Assembly: GCF_023845585.1 (NCBI RefSeq)
Contig: NZ_JAMQHS010000003.1
Span: 62,001-126,000 of the forward strand
DNA from: Clostridium sp. CMCC3677
GTDB taxonomy: Bacteria > Bacillota > Clostridia > Clostridiales > Clostridiaceae
Reading direction: 5' to 3'
DNA: 64,000 nucleotides
Below the pieces are notes generated by a model. That model was not told the origin of the DNA and ran no database searches. It saw nothing but the letters and a program-made list of their open reading frames with translations. The translations under genes were made by a program, and so were the position numbers. Position 1 is the stretch's first letter, and every line of letters begins with the position of its first letter. This document shows, piece after piece, positions 28,180 to 37,012 of the stretch.

Positions 28180-29025
28180 TTAATATATACTAAGTAACAA
28201 TTCTCTTAATACTTTGCAAGCTAATGCTGTTGAACTTCCACTTTTATCATATATAGGACAAAGTTCATTTATATCCATTCCTACAATATTTAACTTACTT
28301 ATCTTTAATATTGCTTTTAACAAATCCATAAAAGTAACCCCACCAGCTTCTGGAGTTCCTGTTCCCGGAAATACTGATGGATCTAATACATCTAAATCTA
28401 ATGTAAAATAGACTGGCTTTCCTTTTAATTTATCAACAATCTCTGCAAGTTGATTAAAATTAAATTTATTCGTAAAAACATGATCTCTTCCCCAATAAAT
28501 TTCTTGTTTTTCTCCTGATCTTATTCCAAATTGAAATATTTTATTATCTCCAACTATATCCCACACTCTATGCATAACTGTTGCATGAGATAATTTTTGT
28601 CCTAGATAATCATTTCTTAAGTCTGCATGAGCATCAAAATGTATAACATGGACATCAGGATATTTTTTGTTTATAGCTTTAAATGCACCTAAGGTTACTA
28701 AATGTTCCCCACCAATCATGCATGGTATTTTATTGTCATTAACTATTTTAGATGTAAATTTTTCAATATCATTTAATGCATTTTCTGGATTTCCAAAACT
28801 AAGTTCTAAATCTCCTCCATCAAAAACACATATATCTTCTAAATCCTTATCTTGATATGTACTATAAGTTTCAATTCCAAAAGACTCACTTCTCATTGCT
28901 TTACTAGCAAATCTTGTTCCTGGTCTAAATGATGTTGTTGAATCAAATGGTGCTCCAAAAATAACTATTTTTGATTCATCGTAATTATTGTCACATCCTA
29001 TAAAAGTCTCTACATTCTTATTCAT
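28180..29025 (-). CDS. speB: Agmatinase (ureohydrolase family)
   Basis: Hydrolyses agmatine to putrescine and urea with a dinuclear manganese site. The 281 residues have the family metal motifs GGEHLVTLG, DAHADLR and DLDVLDPSVFPGTGTPEAGG. Length and the FGAPFDSTTSFRPGTRFA start match agmatinase. It is the last gene of the polyamine operon and supplies putrescine from the SpeA product. An aminopropylagmatine ureohydrolase role is the alternative, because SpeE in some bacteria acts on agmatine first. SD AAAGGA precedes the ATG at rather long spacing. Confidence 0.9.
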   Translation of the reverse strand: MNKNVETFIGCDNNYDESKIVIFGAPFDSTTSFRPGTRFASKAMRSESFGIETYSTYQDKDLEDICVFDGGDLELSFGNPENALNDIEKFTSKIVNDNKIPCMIGGEHLVTLGAFKAINKKYPDVHVIHFDAHADLRNDYLGQKLSHATVMHRVWDIVGDNKIFQFGIRSGEKQEIYWGRDHVFTNKFNFNQLAEIVDKLKGKPVYFTLDLDVLDPSVFPGTGTPEAGGVTFMDLLKAILKISKLNIVGMDINELCPIYDKSGSSTALACKVLRELLLSIY

Positions 29026-29068
29026 AATTCTCTAAATCCTTTCTAGCATAAAATGTAATTTAATTTTT

Positions 29069-30208
29069 TTATAATCGTGATTTAAAATCTTCATATCCAA
29101 ATTTTTTTATAACTTCTATTCCTTTTTCTTCACTATATTTAACTATTGAAGGTAAGTTTATTCCATTAAAAGTATTATTTTTAACCATTGAATAAATAGC
29201 CATATCACAAAACACTAGCTTATCCCCTACTTTCAAGGGCTTTTTAAAAGAATAATCTCCTATTATATCTCCTGCAAGACAAGTTGGAGCACCTAACCTA
29301 TATGTATGTTCATACTGATTTGGCATACCTGAATTTATAATATGAGGTCTATATGGCATTTCAAGTACATCTGGCATATGGCAAGCTGCTGATGTATCTA
29401 CTATTGCAATATTCATTCCGTTTTTTATTACATCTAAAATAGTACATACTAGAAATCCACTGTTTAAAGCTACTGCTTCACCAGGTTCTAAATAAATATC
29501 AATTTCATATTTATTTTTCATATATAAAATTGTTTCTATTAGAGTCTCAATATCATAATCTTCTCTTGTTATATGGTGTCCACCACCAAAATTCAACCAT
29601 TTCATATTTTTAATGTACTTACCGAATTTTTCATCAACAACTTTAATGGTACGAGCTAAAGTATCTGAATTTTGTTCACACATAGTATGAAAATGTAATC
29701 CATCTATTCCTTCAAGTTCTTCTGGTTCAAAATTTTCTAAAGTAACTCCCATTCTGGAATTTTCAAAACAAGGATTATATATATCTGTTTCTATCTCTGA
29801 ATACTCTGGATTTATACGAATTCCACATTCTATTCTCTTATCCTTATATTTTTTTACTTTATCCTTATAAAGTCTCCATTGATTGAAAGAATTAAATACT
29901 ATATGATCACAATACTTCATTATTTCATCAAATTCATCTTCTCTGTATGCTGGAGAAAATATATGTACTTGTCTTCCCATCTCCTCATATCCAAGTCTAG
30001 CTTCAAAAAGCGAACTTGAAGTAACCCCTTTTAAGTATTTACCTATTAAAGGGAATGTAGAATACATAGAAAAGGCTTTTGTTGCAAGAATAATATTAGC
30101 ACCTGTCTCCTTTTGAACATAATCTAGTTTTTCTAAATTCTTTTTTAAAAGTCTTTCATCAATCAAATAACATGGTGATGGCAATTTATTTAAATCTATA
30201 TCATTCAT
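29069..30208 (-). CDS. nspC: Carboxynorspermidine/carboxyspermidine decarboxylase
   Basis: A 379-residue PLP enzyme of the alanine-racemase fold. The PLP lysine is Lys44 in LATKAFSMYS. Other family motifs are SLFEARLGYEE, HFHTMCEQ, NFGGGHHITREDYD, LEPGEAVAL and the C-terminal CLAGDIIGDYSF with the substrate-binding acidic residues. It removes the carboxyl group from carboxyspermidine (or carboxynorspermidine) to give spermidine (or norspermidine). It follows the CASDH gene, although a 203-bp palindromic element lies between them. SD AGGAGG precedes the ATG. Confidence 0.93.
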   Translation of the reverse strand: MNDIDLNKLPSPCYLIDERLLKKNLEKLDYVQKETGANIILATKAFSMYSTFPLIGKYLKGVTSSSLFEARLGYEEMGRQVHIFSPAYREDEFDEIMKYCDHIVFNSFNQWRLYKDKVKKYKDKRIECGIRINPEYSEIETDIYNPCFENSRMGVTLENFEPEELEGIDGLHFHTMCEQNSDTLARTIKVVDEKFGKYIKNMKWLNFGGGHHITREDYDIETLIETILYMKNKYEIDIYLEPGEAVALNSGFLVCTILDVIKNGMNIAIVDTSAACHMPDVLEMPYRPHIINSGMPNQYEHTYRLGAPTCLAGDIIGDYSFKKPLKVGDKLVFCDMAIYSMVKNNTFNGINLPSIVKYSEEKGIEVIKKFGYEDFKSRL

Positions 30209-30238
30209 AAAATATATTCCTCCTAATTTTAAATTTAC

Positions 30239-30441
30239 GCTATGTTTTAGTAAAATTTTGATGGACTAAGTAGTTGAATTTAATAATATTAAATTAACCA
30301 AATATTATTTTGTTTTTTATATTAAGAATGATGAAGAAAATTTATCTCTTCATCATTCTTAAAATGTATATCTATACAAACTATATTGTTCTTAATTAAG
30401 ATTACTAAAGTTTAAATATATCAAAACTCTACTAAAACATA
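30239..30441. repeat. Degenerate palindromic element inside the polyamine operon
   Basis: Ends are GCTATGTTTTAGTA and TACTAAAACATA with further matching TTTTGAT/ATCAAAA, about 22 bp of terminal inverted repeat. The segment GGACTAAGTAGTTGAATTTA matches the inner part of the 37013 and 60489 copies. A separate perfect 14-bp hairpin (AAGAATGATGAAGA arms, about 30324-30360) sits in the middle and lacks a T tail. It begins 2 bp behind the CASDH stop. Confidence 0.7.
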
Positions 30442-30443
30442 AC

Positions 30444-31643
30444 TTACTTAATTAAAGTTGGATTAAAATCTTCTTGCCATGGTAATCCCCATTTATTTAA
30501 TTCCTCCATAAATGGATCTGGATTAAATTCTTCTATATTGTGAACACCTGGTTTATTCCATAACCCTCTTAATATCATACTTGCGCCAATCATAGCTGGA
30601 ACTCCTGTTGTATAAGAAATAGCTTGCGATCCAACTTCCTTATAACATTCTTCATGATCACATACATTATATATATAGTAAGTTTTTTCTACTCCATCCT
30701 TAACGCCTTGGAATATACATCCTATATTAGTTTTTCCTTTAGTTCTTGGACCTAATGATGCTGGATCTGGTAAAACAGCTTTTAAAAATTGTAATGGAAC
30801 TATTTTTTGTCCTTCAAATTCAATTGGTTCAATAGATGTCATACCAACATTTTCAAGTACTTTTAAATGAGTTATATATTTTTCTGAGAAAGTCATCCAA
30901 AATCTAATTTTCTTTATTCCTTTAATGTTAATAGCTAAAGATTCTAATTCTTCATGATGTAATAAATACATATCCTTTGGTCCTATTTCTGGAAAATTAT
31001 AAACTTCTTTTAATTCAAGAGGTTCTGTTTCTACCCAATTACCATTTTCCCAATAGCTTCCATTAGCTGTAATTTCTCTAATATTAATTTCCGGATTAAA
31101 ATTAGTTGCAAAAGGATACCCATGATCTCCTGCATTAGCATCTAAAATATCAATATAGTTTATTTCATCAAAATAGTGTTTTTGAGCATAAGCACTGAAT
31201 ACGCCTGTAACTCCTGGATCAAAGCCACTACCAAGTAAAGCTATTATTCCTGCTTCTTCAAATTTCTTTTTATACGCCCATTGCCATTTATATTCAAATT
31301 TAGCTGTATCAAGTGGCTCATAATTAGCTGTATCTACATAATGAGTTTTTGTTGCTAAACATGCATCCATAATAGTTAAATCTTGATATGGAAGTGCAAG
31401 ATTTATTACAACATCTGGTTTAAACTTTTCTATAAGAGAGATAAGTTCATCTACATTATCAGCATCAACCTTTGCTGTTTGTATCTTAGTCTTTCCACCC
31501 TCTAATTTAGTTTTTAATGCATCACATTTTGATAATGTTCTACTTGCAATACATATTTCTTCAAAAACATCTGAATTTTGACAACACTTATGAATTGCTA
31601 CACTAGCAACTCCTCCAGCGCCAATAATTAAAGCTCTTCCCAT
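30444..31643 (-). CDS. Carboxynorspermidine/carboxyspermidine dehydrogenase (saccharopine dehydrogenase-like)
   Basis: A 399-residue NADPH-dependent enzyme that condenses a diamine with L-aspartate semialdehyde. The start MGRALIIGAGGVASVAIHKC is the CASDH form of the Rossmann motif, and NLALPYQDLTIMDACL, LLGSGFDPGVTGVFSAYA and TNFNPEINIREI are typical. I start at the ATG 31641-31643, 8 nt behind GGAGG; eight codons upstream are possible but lack an SD. With nspC it makes a complete carboxyspermidine route, in the same operon as the aminopropyl route (speD, speE). Saccharopine dehydrogenase of lysine metabolism is unlikely because no lysine genes are near. Confidence 0.9.
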   Translation of the reverse strand: MGRALIIGAGGVASVAIHKCCQNSDVFEEICIASRTLSKCDALKTKLEGGKTKIQTAKVDADNVDELISLIEKFKPDVVINLALPYQDLTIMDACLATKTHYVDTANYEPLDTAKFEYKWQWAYKKKFEEAGIIALLGSGFDPGVTGVFSAYAQKHYFDEINYIDILDANAGDHGYPFATNFNPEINIREITANGSYWENGNWVETEPLELKEVYNFPEIGPKDMYLLHHEELESLAINIKGIKKIRFWMTFSEKYITHLKVLENVGMTSIEPIEFEGQKIVPLQFLKAVLPDPASLGPRTKGKTNIGCIFQGVKDGVEKTYYIYNVCDHEECYKEVGSQAISYTTGVPAMIGASMILRGLWNKPGVHNIEEFNPDPFMEELNKWGLPWQEDFNPTLIK

Positions 31644-31697
31644 TTTTAATTCCTCCAATTCATTCATGTAAATATAGTTTTCTCTTTTTATTTTTTT

Positions 31698-32561
31698 CTA
31701 TTCCTTATCTTCATTATATTCATTAAGTAGTTCCTCTACATAAGTAGGTAACGCAAAACATCCCACATGAAGATCTGTATTATAATATTTTGTTTTTATT
31801 CCTAATTTATTCCATAACTCTGCATCAAGATCTTCAATTGGATCATATTTTTTAGAAGCAAATCCAAATAACCAATGTCCTGATGGGTAAGTTGGGATAT
31901 GCGCTTGATAAACTTTGTTTACTTTAAATAATCCTTGTATTTTTTCATGGGCATCTTTCATTGATTTTGCATAATATTCATAATATGGACTTTCATGTTG
32001 ATTAACTAATATTCCATCTTTACCTAATGCTTTATAACAATTCCCATAAAATTCTTTAGTAAATAGTCCTTCTCCTGGTCCAAATGGATCAGTTGAATCT
32101 ACTATTATCAAATCATATTCATTTTCTTTATTACGAACAAATCTTAAACCATCTTCGTATACAATATTAACTCTCTCTTCATCAAGCTTGCACGCTGTTT
32201 TAGGTAAATACTTTTTACATACCTCAACAACTCTTTCATCTATTTCAACCATATCTATTTTTTCTATGGTTTTATATCTTGTAAGCTCTCTTATAGTTCC
32301 TCCATCACCTGCACCGATAACCAAAACATTTTTTATATTAGGATTAGTTGCCATAGGAACATGAACTATCATATCATGATATATGAATTCATCCTTTTCA
32401 GTTACCATCATTAAGCCATCTAATGTAAAAATTCTTCCAAATTCCCTTGATTCTAAAATATCAATTCTTTGAAAATCACTTTGTTCACTATATAATTCTC
32501 TATCAACTCTAATTGAAAATTTTACATCTTCTGTATGCTTTTCTGTATACCATAATTCCAT
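31698..32561 (-). CDS. speE: Polyamine aminopropyltransferase (spermidine synthase)
   Basis: Transfers the aminopropyl group of decarboxylated SAM to putrescine (or another amine acceptor). The 287 residues start MELWYTEKHTEDVKFSIRV and contain the SAM-binding GAGDGGTIRELTRY, the acidic VEIDERVVEVC, and the catalytic region IVDSTDPFGPGEGLF. These are typical bacterial SpeE motifs. Its ATG directly follows the speA stop codon, with SD GGAGG inside the speA end, so translation is coupled. Acceptor specificity cannot be read from the motifs. Confidence 0.95.
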   Translation of the reverse strand: MELWYTEKHTEDVKFSIRVDRELYSEQSDFQRIDILESREFGRIFTLDGLMMVTEKDEFIYHDMIVHVPMATNPNIKNVLVIGAGDGGTIRELTRYKTIEKIDMVEIDERVVEVCKKYLPKTACKLDEERVNIVYEDGLRFVRNKENEYDLIIVDSTDPFGPGEGLFTKEFYGNCYKALGKDGILVNQHESPYYEYYAKSMKDAHEKIQGLFKVNKVYQAHIPTYPSGHWLFGFASKKYDPIEDLDAELWNKLGIKTKYYNTDLHVGCFALPTYVEELLNEYNEDKE

Positions 32562-34019
32562 TTATTCTGCCTCCACTACATTAATCTTTTCAATTTTTGA
32601 ATCTTCTGTTCCGGTTAAAAAACATCCCTTTTCTTTTGCATAATTTATATAGTCTAAAATTTCTTTAGTTATTTTTTCACCTGGCGCAAGAATAGGAATT
32701 CCTGGTGGATAACACATCACAAATTCAGCGCATACTTTACCAACACTTTCATTCATAGGTATAGAATTTTTTGAAGAATAAAATGCTTCTTGAGGCGTAA
32801 GTATAACTTCTGGATTTATATATTCATGGTCAAACATACCTGCTTTATCTTTCGAATGTAACCTCTTGATTTCTGATAATGCTGAGATTAGTCTTTCTAT
32901 GGTTAAAGCTCCATCTCCAACAGATATAATGGCAAGTATATTGGCAATATCTCCAAACTCTATTTGTATTCCATATTCATCTCTTAAAATATCGTATACT
33001 TCTATACCAGCAAGTCCTATATCCCTAGTAAATATAGATAACTTAGTTCTATCAAAATCAAAAACAGTATCATTATCTATAAGTTCTTCTGAAAAAGCAT
33101 AATATCCATCTATTTTGTTTATTTCATCTCTAGCATACTGAGCAAGATTTTTTACCTTGTTAAAAATTTCTTTTCCATTAAGCACAAGATCTCTTCTTGC
33201 TAAATCTAAAGATGACATTAAAAGATATGAACCACTTGTTGTTTGAGTTAAATTAATTATTTGTCTTACATATCCAATACGTAAATCACAATTTAAAAGT
33301 AAAAATGAACTTTGTGTTAATGAACCACCCGTCTTATGCATACTAACAGCAGCCATATCTGCCCCAGCATCTATTGCTGATACAGGCATATCTTCTCCAA
33401 AATAAAAATGAGTTCCATGTGCTTCATCTACTAAAACATACATTCCATGTTCATGAGCTAATTTAGTAATCTCTCTTAAATTAGAACAAATACCATAGTA
33501 AGTTGGATTATTTACAAGTACAGCCTTTGCATCTGGATTTTCTTTAATTGCTCTTTTTACATCTTCAACAGACATCCCAAGAGGTATGCCTAATTTTTTA
33601 TTAACACCTGGATTTATATAAACAGGTATAGCACCACTAATTACCAAAGAATTTATAGCACTTCTATGAACATTACGAGGCATTATAACCTTTTCGCCTC
33701 TCTTACAAACACTCATAACCATTGCTTGTACTGCTGATGTAGTTCCATTCACCATAAAAAAAGCATGTTTGGCGCCAAAAGCATCAGCTGCAAGTTTCTC
33801 TGCCTCTTTTATAACTGATACTGGATGACAAAGATTATCCAATGGTTTCATTGAATTTACATCAACAGAAAGACACTGTTCGCCTAAAAATTCTTTTAAC
33901 ATAGGATTTCCTCGTCCTTGCTTATGTCCTGGTACATCAAAAGGTACAACTCTTGCTTTTTTATACTTCATCAAAGCTTCATAAATAGGAGACTTTGAGT
34001 GAGATTCCTTATCTTTCAT
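32562..34019 (-). CDS. speA: Arginine decarboxylase, fold-I (Orn/Lys/Arg decarboxylase family)
   Basis: A 485-residue PLP enzyme. Lys229 in SMHKTGGSLTQSSFL is the PLP lysine. Other motifs are FDVPGHKQGRGNP at the start, FMVNGTTSAVQAMV and LVDEAHGTHF. This short form is the Bacillus SpeA type. Lysine decarboxylase is the main alternative, but the agmatinase gene in the same operon makes arginine the likely substrate. I start at MKDKESHS (34017-34019) behind GAGGGGG. That leaves 16 bp after the speD stop; a longer frame would overlap speD without an SD. Confidence 0.9.
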   Translation of the reverse strand: MKDKESHSKSPIYEALMKYKKARVVPFDVPGHKQGRGNPMLKEFLGEQCLSVDVNSMKPLDNLCHPVSVIKEAEKLAADAFGAKHAFFMVNGTTSAVQAMVMSVCKRGEKVIMPRNVHRSAINSLVISGAIPVYINPGVNKKLGIPLGMSVEDVKRAIKENPDAKAVLVNNPTYYGICSNLREITKLAHEHGMYVLVDEAHGTHFYFGEDMPVSAIDAGADMAAVSMHKTGGSLTQSSFLLLNCDLRIGYVRQIINLTQTTSGSYLLMSSLDLARRDLVLNGKEIFNKVKNLAQYARDEINKIDGYYAFSEELIDNDTVFDFDRTKLSIFTRDIGLAGIEVYDILRDEYGIQIEFGDIANILAIISVGDGALTIERLISALSEIKRLHSKDKAGMFDHEYINPEVILTPQEAFYSSKNSIPMNESVGKVCAEFVMCYPPGIPILAPGEKITKEILDYINYAKEKGCFLTGTEDSKIEKINVVEAE

Positions 34020-34035
34020 TTTCCAATCCCCCTCA

Positions 34036-34851
34036 TTAATATATATTAGTTCCACTGAAAATCTCTATCATCTCTTTACGCAAATTGTTTTCAATTTCAA
34101 GCCTTTGTTTTGGCTTGATTTCATAAACATCCCTATTAAAAAGATAATTTTGAAGTTCAATTTCTTTAATTAACATTTTTGTATGAAATATGTTTGATTG
34201 ATATACATTTATATCCATCGCATCATATTTATTTAAAGTGCTTTCATCAATATAATCTTGTATTGATGTTATCTTATGATCTATAAATAGCTTTTTTCCA
34301 TCAACATCTCGAGTAAAACCTCTAACACGATAATCAATTGTTATAATATCTGAATCAAAGCTTCCAATAAGATAATTTAATGCATTTAATGGAGAAACTT
34401 CTCCACAAGTAGATACATCAATATCTACACGAAAAGTAGCAATTGAATTATCTGGGTGATATTCTGGATAAGTATGTACTGTTACATGACTTTTATCTAA
34501 ATGACCTACAACAGTATCTCTAGTCTTTAAAATATCAATTTGTCCAAGATTACATGATTTATCTATTTCCTTTACTGCAAGTGTTTCTTCTGATATTAAT
34601 ATTGTTACACTTGCTCCTTGAGGATCATAATCTTGTTTTGAAATATTAAGTACATGAGCACCTATCATATCAGTTACATCACACAAAATATTTGTAAGTC
34701 TTTCTGAATTGTATTGCTCATCAATATAAGCAATATAGTCCTTTTGCTCTCGCTCACTTTTTGCATAGCATACATCATAGATGTTAAAGCTAAGTGTTTT
34801 TGTGAGGTTGTTAAAGCCGTATAATTTCAGCTTGTTTTCCAACCCTAACAT
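34036..34851 (-). CDS. speD: S-adenosylmethionine decarboxylase, E. coli SpeD type
   Basis: Makes decarboxylated SAM, the aminopropyl donor. The proenzyme cleaves itself at Lys-Ser in [14 protein letters not shown] (about residues 117-130), the serine becoming the pyruvoyl cofactor. At about 271 residues it is the long, E. coli-like class, not the short Bacillus SpeH class. The ATG at 34849-34851 lies 5 nt behind AAAGG; a GTG one codon earlier is too close. It is the first gene of speD-speA-speE-CASDH-nspC-speB. Confidence 0.95.
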   Translation of the reverse strand: MLGLENKLKLYGFNNLTKTLSFNIYDVCYAKSEREQKDYIAYIDEQYNSERLTNILCDVTDMIGAHVLNISKQDYDPQGASVTILISEETLAVKEIDKSCNLGQIDILKTRDTVVGHLDKSHVTVHTYPEYHPDNSIATFRVDIDVSTCGEVSPLNALNYLIGSFDSDIITIDYRVRGFTRDVDGKKLFIDHKITSIQDYIDESTLNKYDAMDINVYQSNIFHTKMLIKEIELQNYLFNRDVYEIKPKQRLEIENNLRKEMIEIFSGTNIY

Positions 34852-34859
34852 CACAACCT

Positions 34860-35150
34860 TTCTCTATAAAAATAACACTTTATTGTTTAATTAATATATA
34901 CTTATTTTTTCAGTAAGCATATGTAAAAATGCTACAAAATTATTCTATAATCTGCATGTTTTTTAGAAATTCTTACAAATACTTAACTTTTAGTTTAGCT
35001 ATTCTTAATCTTTTATCTTGTACATTTTACTATATTTTAATTTTAATTACTACTGTTTTTTAAATTTTTTCCCACTTTTTTTTTAATAACTTGTAATAAG
35101 TTCAAGATTTTCAAAAATAATTTATTATTTTAATTGTTAATTAATCATGT
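34860..35150. other. AT-rich leader region upstream of speD
   Basis: No gene or confident promoter is seen. It must hold the promoter of the polyamine operon. A small AACTT-ATTAC-AAGTT dyad near 35087-35103 is the only structure noticed. Confidence 0.4.
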
Positions 35151-35154
35151 AAAC

Positions 35155-35275
35155 TTCTTCATCCTGCAAATCTTGTCAAGAACAAAATCGTCAAGGTGAC
35201 TTTAGAGCCGTCGATTTTTTTTAGTCATGCACCCTTTCCAAATGCAATGCAAGAATAATGGTGCAGCATATAATT
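35155..35275. other. GC-richer structured patch of unknown nature between divergent genes
   Basis: Clearly more GC than its surroundings. It contains AAAATCG ... CGATTTT arms followed by a T8 run on the plus strand (about 35187-35222) and TGCACC/GGTGCA arms (about 35226-35268). The segment AAAATCGTCAAGGTGACTTT resembles the terminator at 25030. No ORF with an SD is present. It may be a repeat, a small RNA or a leader structure. Confidence 0.35.
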
Positions 35276-35292
35276 ATTTTTTATTTATAATT

Positions 35293-35328
35293 CATATAGT
35301 GTTTATAATATTATATCAACACTATATG
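35293..35328. promoter_or_regulatory. Inverted repeat in the promoter region of the 111-residue protein
   Basis: Perfect 11-bp arms CATATAGTGTT and AACACTATATG flank TATAATATTATATC. A TATAAT follows at 35330-35335. Position and symmetry suggest an operator for the plus-strand gene that starts at 35385. Confidence 0.5.
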
Positions 35329-35384
35329 ATATAATATATTATGTGTTTATAAAAATATAAATAATAAAAAGGGGGTAAATTTAT

Positions 35385-35720
35385 ATGAATAAAGATTATA
35401 TTAATGCATTAGATGCTGCTAAAGAATATAATTTATATTTAAAAGTAGTTACATCAGTAAAATCTTTTGATACATACAATAGCTTTTTCAATATATTTGA
35501 TCAATATGATGATGCTTGTAGACGAATTGTAGTATTAACAAAATATGAAAACTTAGAAGAAATTTATGAAGAAGATCCAACTCAAGAAGTTGATTCTAGT
35601 AAAATAATAGATGGATGCATATATCTTAAAAGTGCGTCATTACTTACAAGACCTGATAAAATTGATTGTAGTAACATGGTAGTAGCTAAAAATTTAGTAG
35701 AAGATTTAGTAAATAGTTGA
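35385..35720 (+). CDS. Hypothetical acidic protein, 111 residues
   Basis: Not recognised. The protein is soluble, rich in Asp, Glu and Tyr, and mostly predicted helical, without signal peptide, membrane span or cysteine motif (single cysteines at scattered places). The gene looks real: SD GGGGG 8-10 nt before the ATG, codon use like its neighbours, an inverted repeat in the promoter region and a hairpin at its stop codon. It is divergent from the polyamine operon with 530 bp between, so co-regulation is possible but not shown. Confidence 0.7.
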   Translation: MNKDYINALDAAKEYNLYLKVVTSVKSFDTYNSFFNIFDQYDDACRRIVVLTKYENLEEIYEEDPTQEVDSSKIIDGCIYLKSASLLTRPDKIDCSNMVVAKNLVEDLVNS

Positions 35721-35742
35721 TATTTTATTCTAAAATATCAAC
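35716..35742 (+). terminator. Hairpin overlapping the stop codon of the 111-residue protein gene
   Basis: Perfect 12-bp stem (GTTGATATTTTA with TAAAATATCAAC) and 3-nt loop. It includes the TGA stop and is followed by ATTATTTC. Confidence 0.55.
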
Positions 35743-36101
35743 ATTATTTCAACAAGTATCTATTATTTTCTTATTTCTCAGAAATCATATTTATTATTTG
35801 TTTATATATGATCGCATATAATCTTTGCAACCCTATTTATTTCATAATAATTTAAGAATCTAGATTGTCATTAATATTATAAGCATAAGATTCAAAATTA
35901 TCCTATCCTATATAAATATTAGAATAATCGACCAATTCACTATAATATATATCAGAACTATTAAGCTTTTAGATTAAAATTAAAAGTATTATTTTTTACA
36001 CAAAATTGACATTATGTTGTAACAATTGATCTATATAATAATCAATATAAAGAAATTACTAATTAAATACCCCTTTTATAATCATAACTTTCAATTTTCA
36101 G
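35743..36101. other. AT-rich stretch ending in an orphan plus-strand terminator
   Basis: No convincing ORF: the best is a 15-codon frame without SD. TTGACA at about 36007 and TATAAT at about 36035 are too far apart for a normal promoter. The strong terminator at its right end suggests an untranslated transcript. Confidence 0.35.
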
Positions 36102-36132
36102 AGTAACTTGCCATCCCCATTAGCAAGTTACT
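36102..36132 (+). terminator. Orphan rho-independent terminator
   Basis: Perfect 10-bp stem AGTAACTTGC/GCAAGTTACT with an 11-nt loop and TTTTAATTT tail. No plus-strand gene ends nearby; the closest is 380 bp upstream and has its own hairpin. An isolated TAAAACATAGCCT, the end of the dispersed repeat family, follows at 36141-36153. Confidence 0.75.
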
Positions 36133-36171
36133 TTTTAATTTAAAACATAGCCTTAATTTTATGCAAAAAAG

Positions 36172-36213
36172 CACCTTTAATATCAATGTGAATTCTCATT
36201 GATATTAAAGGTG
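36172..36213 (-). terminator. Terminator behind yebC
   Basis: Perfect 17-bp stem (36172-36188 with 36197-36213) and 8-nt loop, followed on the minus strand by CTTTTTTGC. Confidence 0.85.
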
Positions 36214-36244
36214 TTCTTATTTCAATGTAATGTTACTTAGCTTT

Positions 36245-36985
36245 TTATTCTTCCCATCCTTCTGGGAACTCAGCATTGTGGTAAACTTCTTGAACATCAT
36301 CATCATCATCAAGTAAGTCTAACATCTTTTGGAACTTCTTAGCATCATCTTCATTAATTGCTGTGTATGTATCTGGAATCATTTTAACATCAGCTTCTAA
36401 GAACTCAATTCCAGCTGCTTCTAATGCTTCTCTTACTGTTCCAAAATCTTCTGGAGTTGTTGTAACTACAAATACTTCTTCTTCATCAGCGTTGAAATCT
36501 TCTGCTCCAGCATCTAATGCAAGCATCATCATTTCGTCTTCGTCTTTATCAGCTCTTTCAATTACAAGTTCGCCTTTTTCTTGGAACATGAATCCTACAC
36601 ATCCTAATGTACCCATGTTTCCGCCACCTTTTGTGAAAGCGCTTCTTACATTACCAGCTGATCTATTTTTATTATCAGTAAGTGTTTCAACAATTACAGC
36701 TACTCCACTAGGGCCATAACCTTCATAAACTATATTTTCAAAATTAACTTCTCCTAACTCACCTGATGCTTTTTTAATTGATCTTGTTATAGTATCATTA
36801 GGCATATTAGCAGCTTTTGCTTTTGCAATAACATCTCTTAATCTATTGTTTATTTCTGGACTAGGTCCACCATTTTTAACAGCTACCATTAATTCTTTAC
36901 CTATTTTGGTAAAAATTTTACCTCTTTTTGCATCTGTTTTGCCCTTCTTAGCTTGAATATTATGCCACTTTGAGTGTCCTGACAT
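36245..36985 (-). CDS. yebC: YebC/PmpR family protein
   Basis: A 246-residue member of the YebC/TACO1 family. It begins [22 protein letters not shown] cut to the standard form, contains [21 protein letters not shown] and [19 protein letters not shown], and has a very acidic C-terminal domain. Family members are described as DNA-binding regulators (PmpR) and, more recently, as helpers of translation through proline-rich stretches; which applies here is open. SD AAGGAGG precedes the ATG. It is monocistronic, with a 216-bp palindromic element just upstream. Confidence 0.93.
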   Translation of the reverse strand: MSGHSKWHNIQAKKGKTDAKRGKIFTKIGKELMVAVKNGGPSPEINNRLRDVIAKAKAANMPNDTITRSIKKASGELGEVNFENIVYEGYGPSGVAVIVETLTDNKNRSAGNVRSAFTKGGGNMGTLGCVGFMFQEKGELVIERADKDEDEMMMLALDAGAEDFNADEEEVFVVTTTPEDFGTVREALEAAGIEFLEADVKMIPDTYTAINEDDAKKFQKMLDLLDDDDDVQEVYHNAEFPEGWEE

Positions 36986-37012
36986 ATTGTTTTCCTCCTT
37001 ACTTTAATTTAA

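Noticed and set aside
30444-31643. Saccharopine dehydrogenase of lysine metabolism
   Set aside because: The adjacent nspC and the MGRALIIGAGG start point to carboxynorspermidine dehydrogenase.
32562-34019. Lysine or ornithine decarboxylase instead of arginine decarboxylase
   Set aside because: The family motif does not separate them, but the agmatinase gene in the same operon makes arginine the likely substrate.
36007-36040. Promoter from TTGACA and TATAAT in the orphan-terminator region
   Set aside because: The two boxes are about 22 bp apart, too far for a normal sigma-A promoter.
36363-36719. 118-residue plus-strand frame rich in Ser/Ala/Pro inside yebC
   Set aside because: It is the antisense of a strongly conserved gene; composition reflects the complementary strand and there is no SD.
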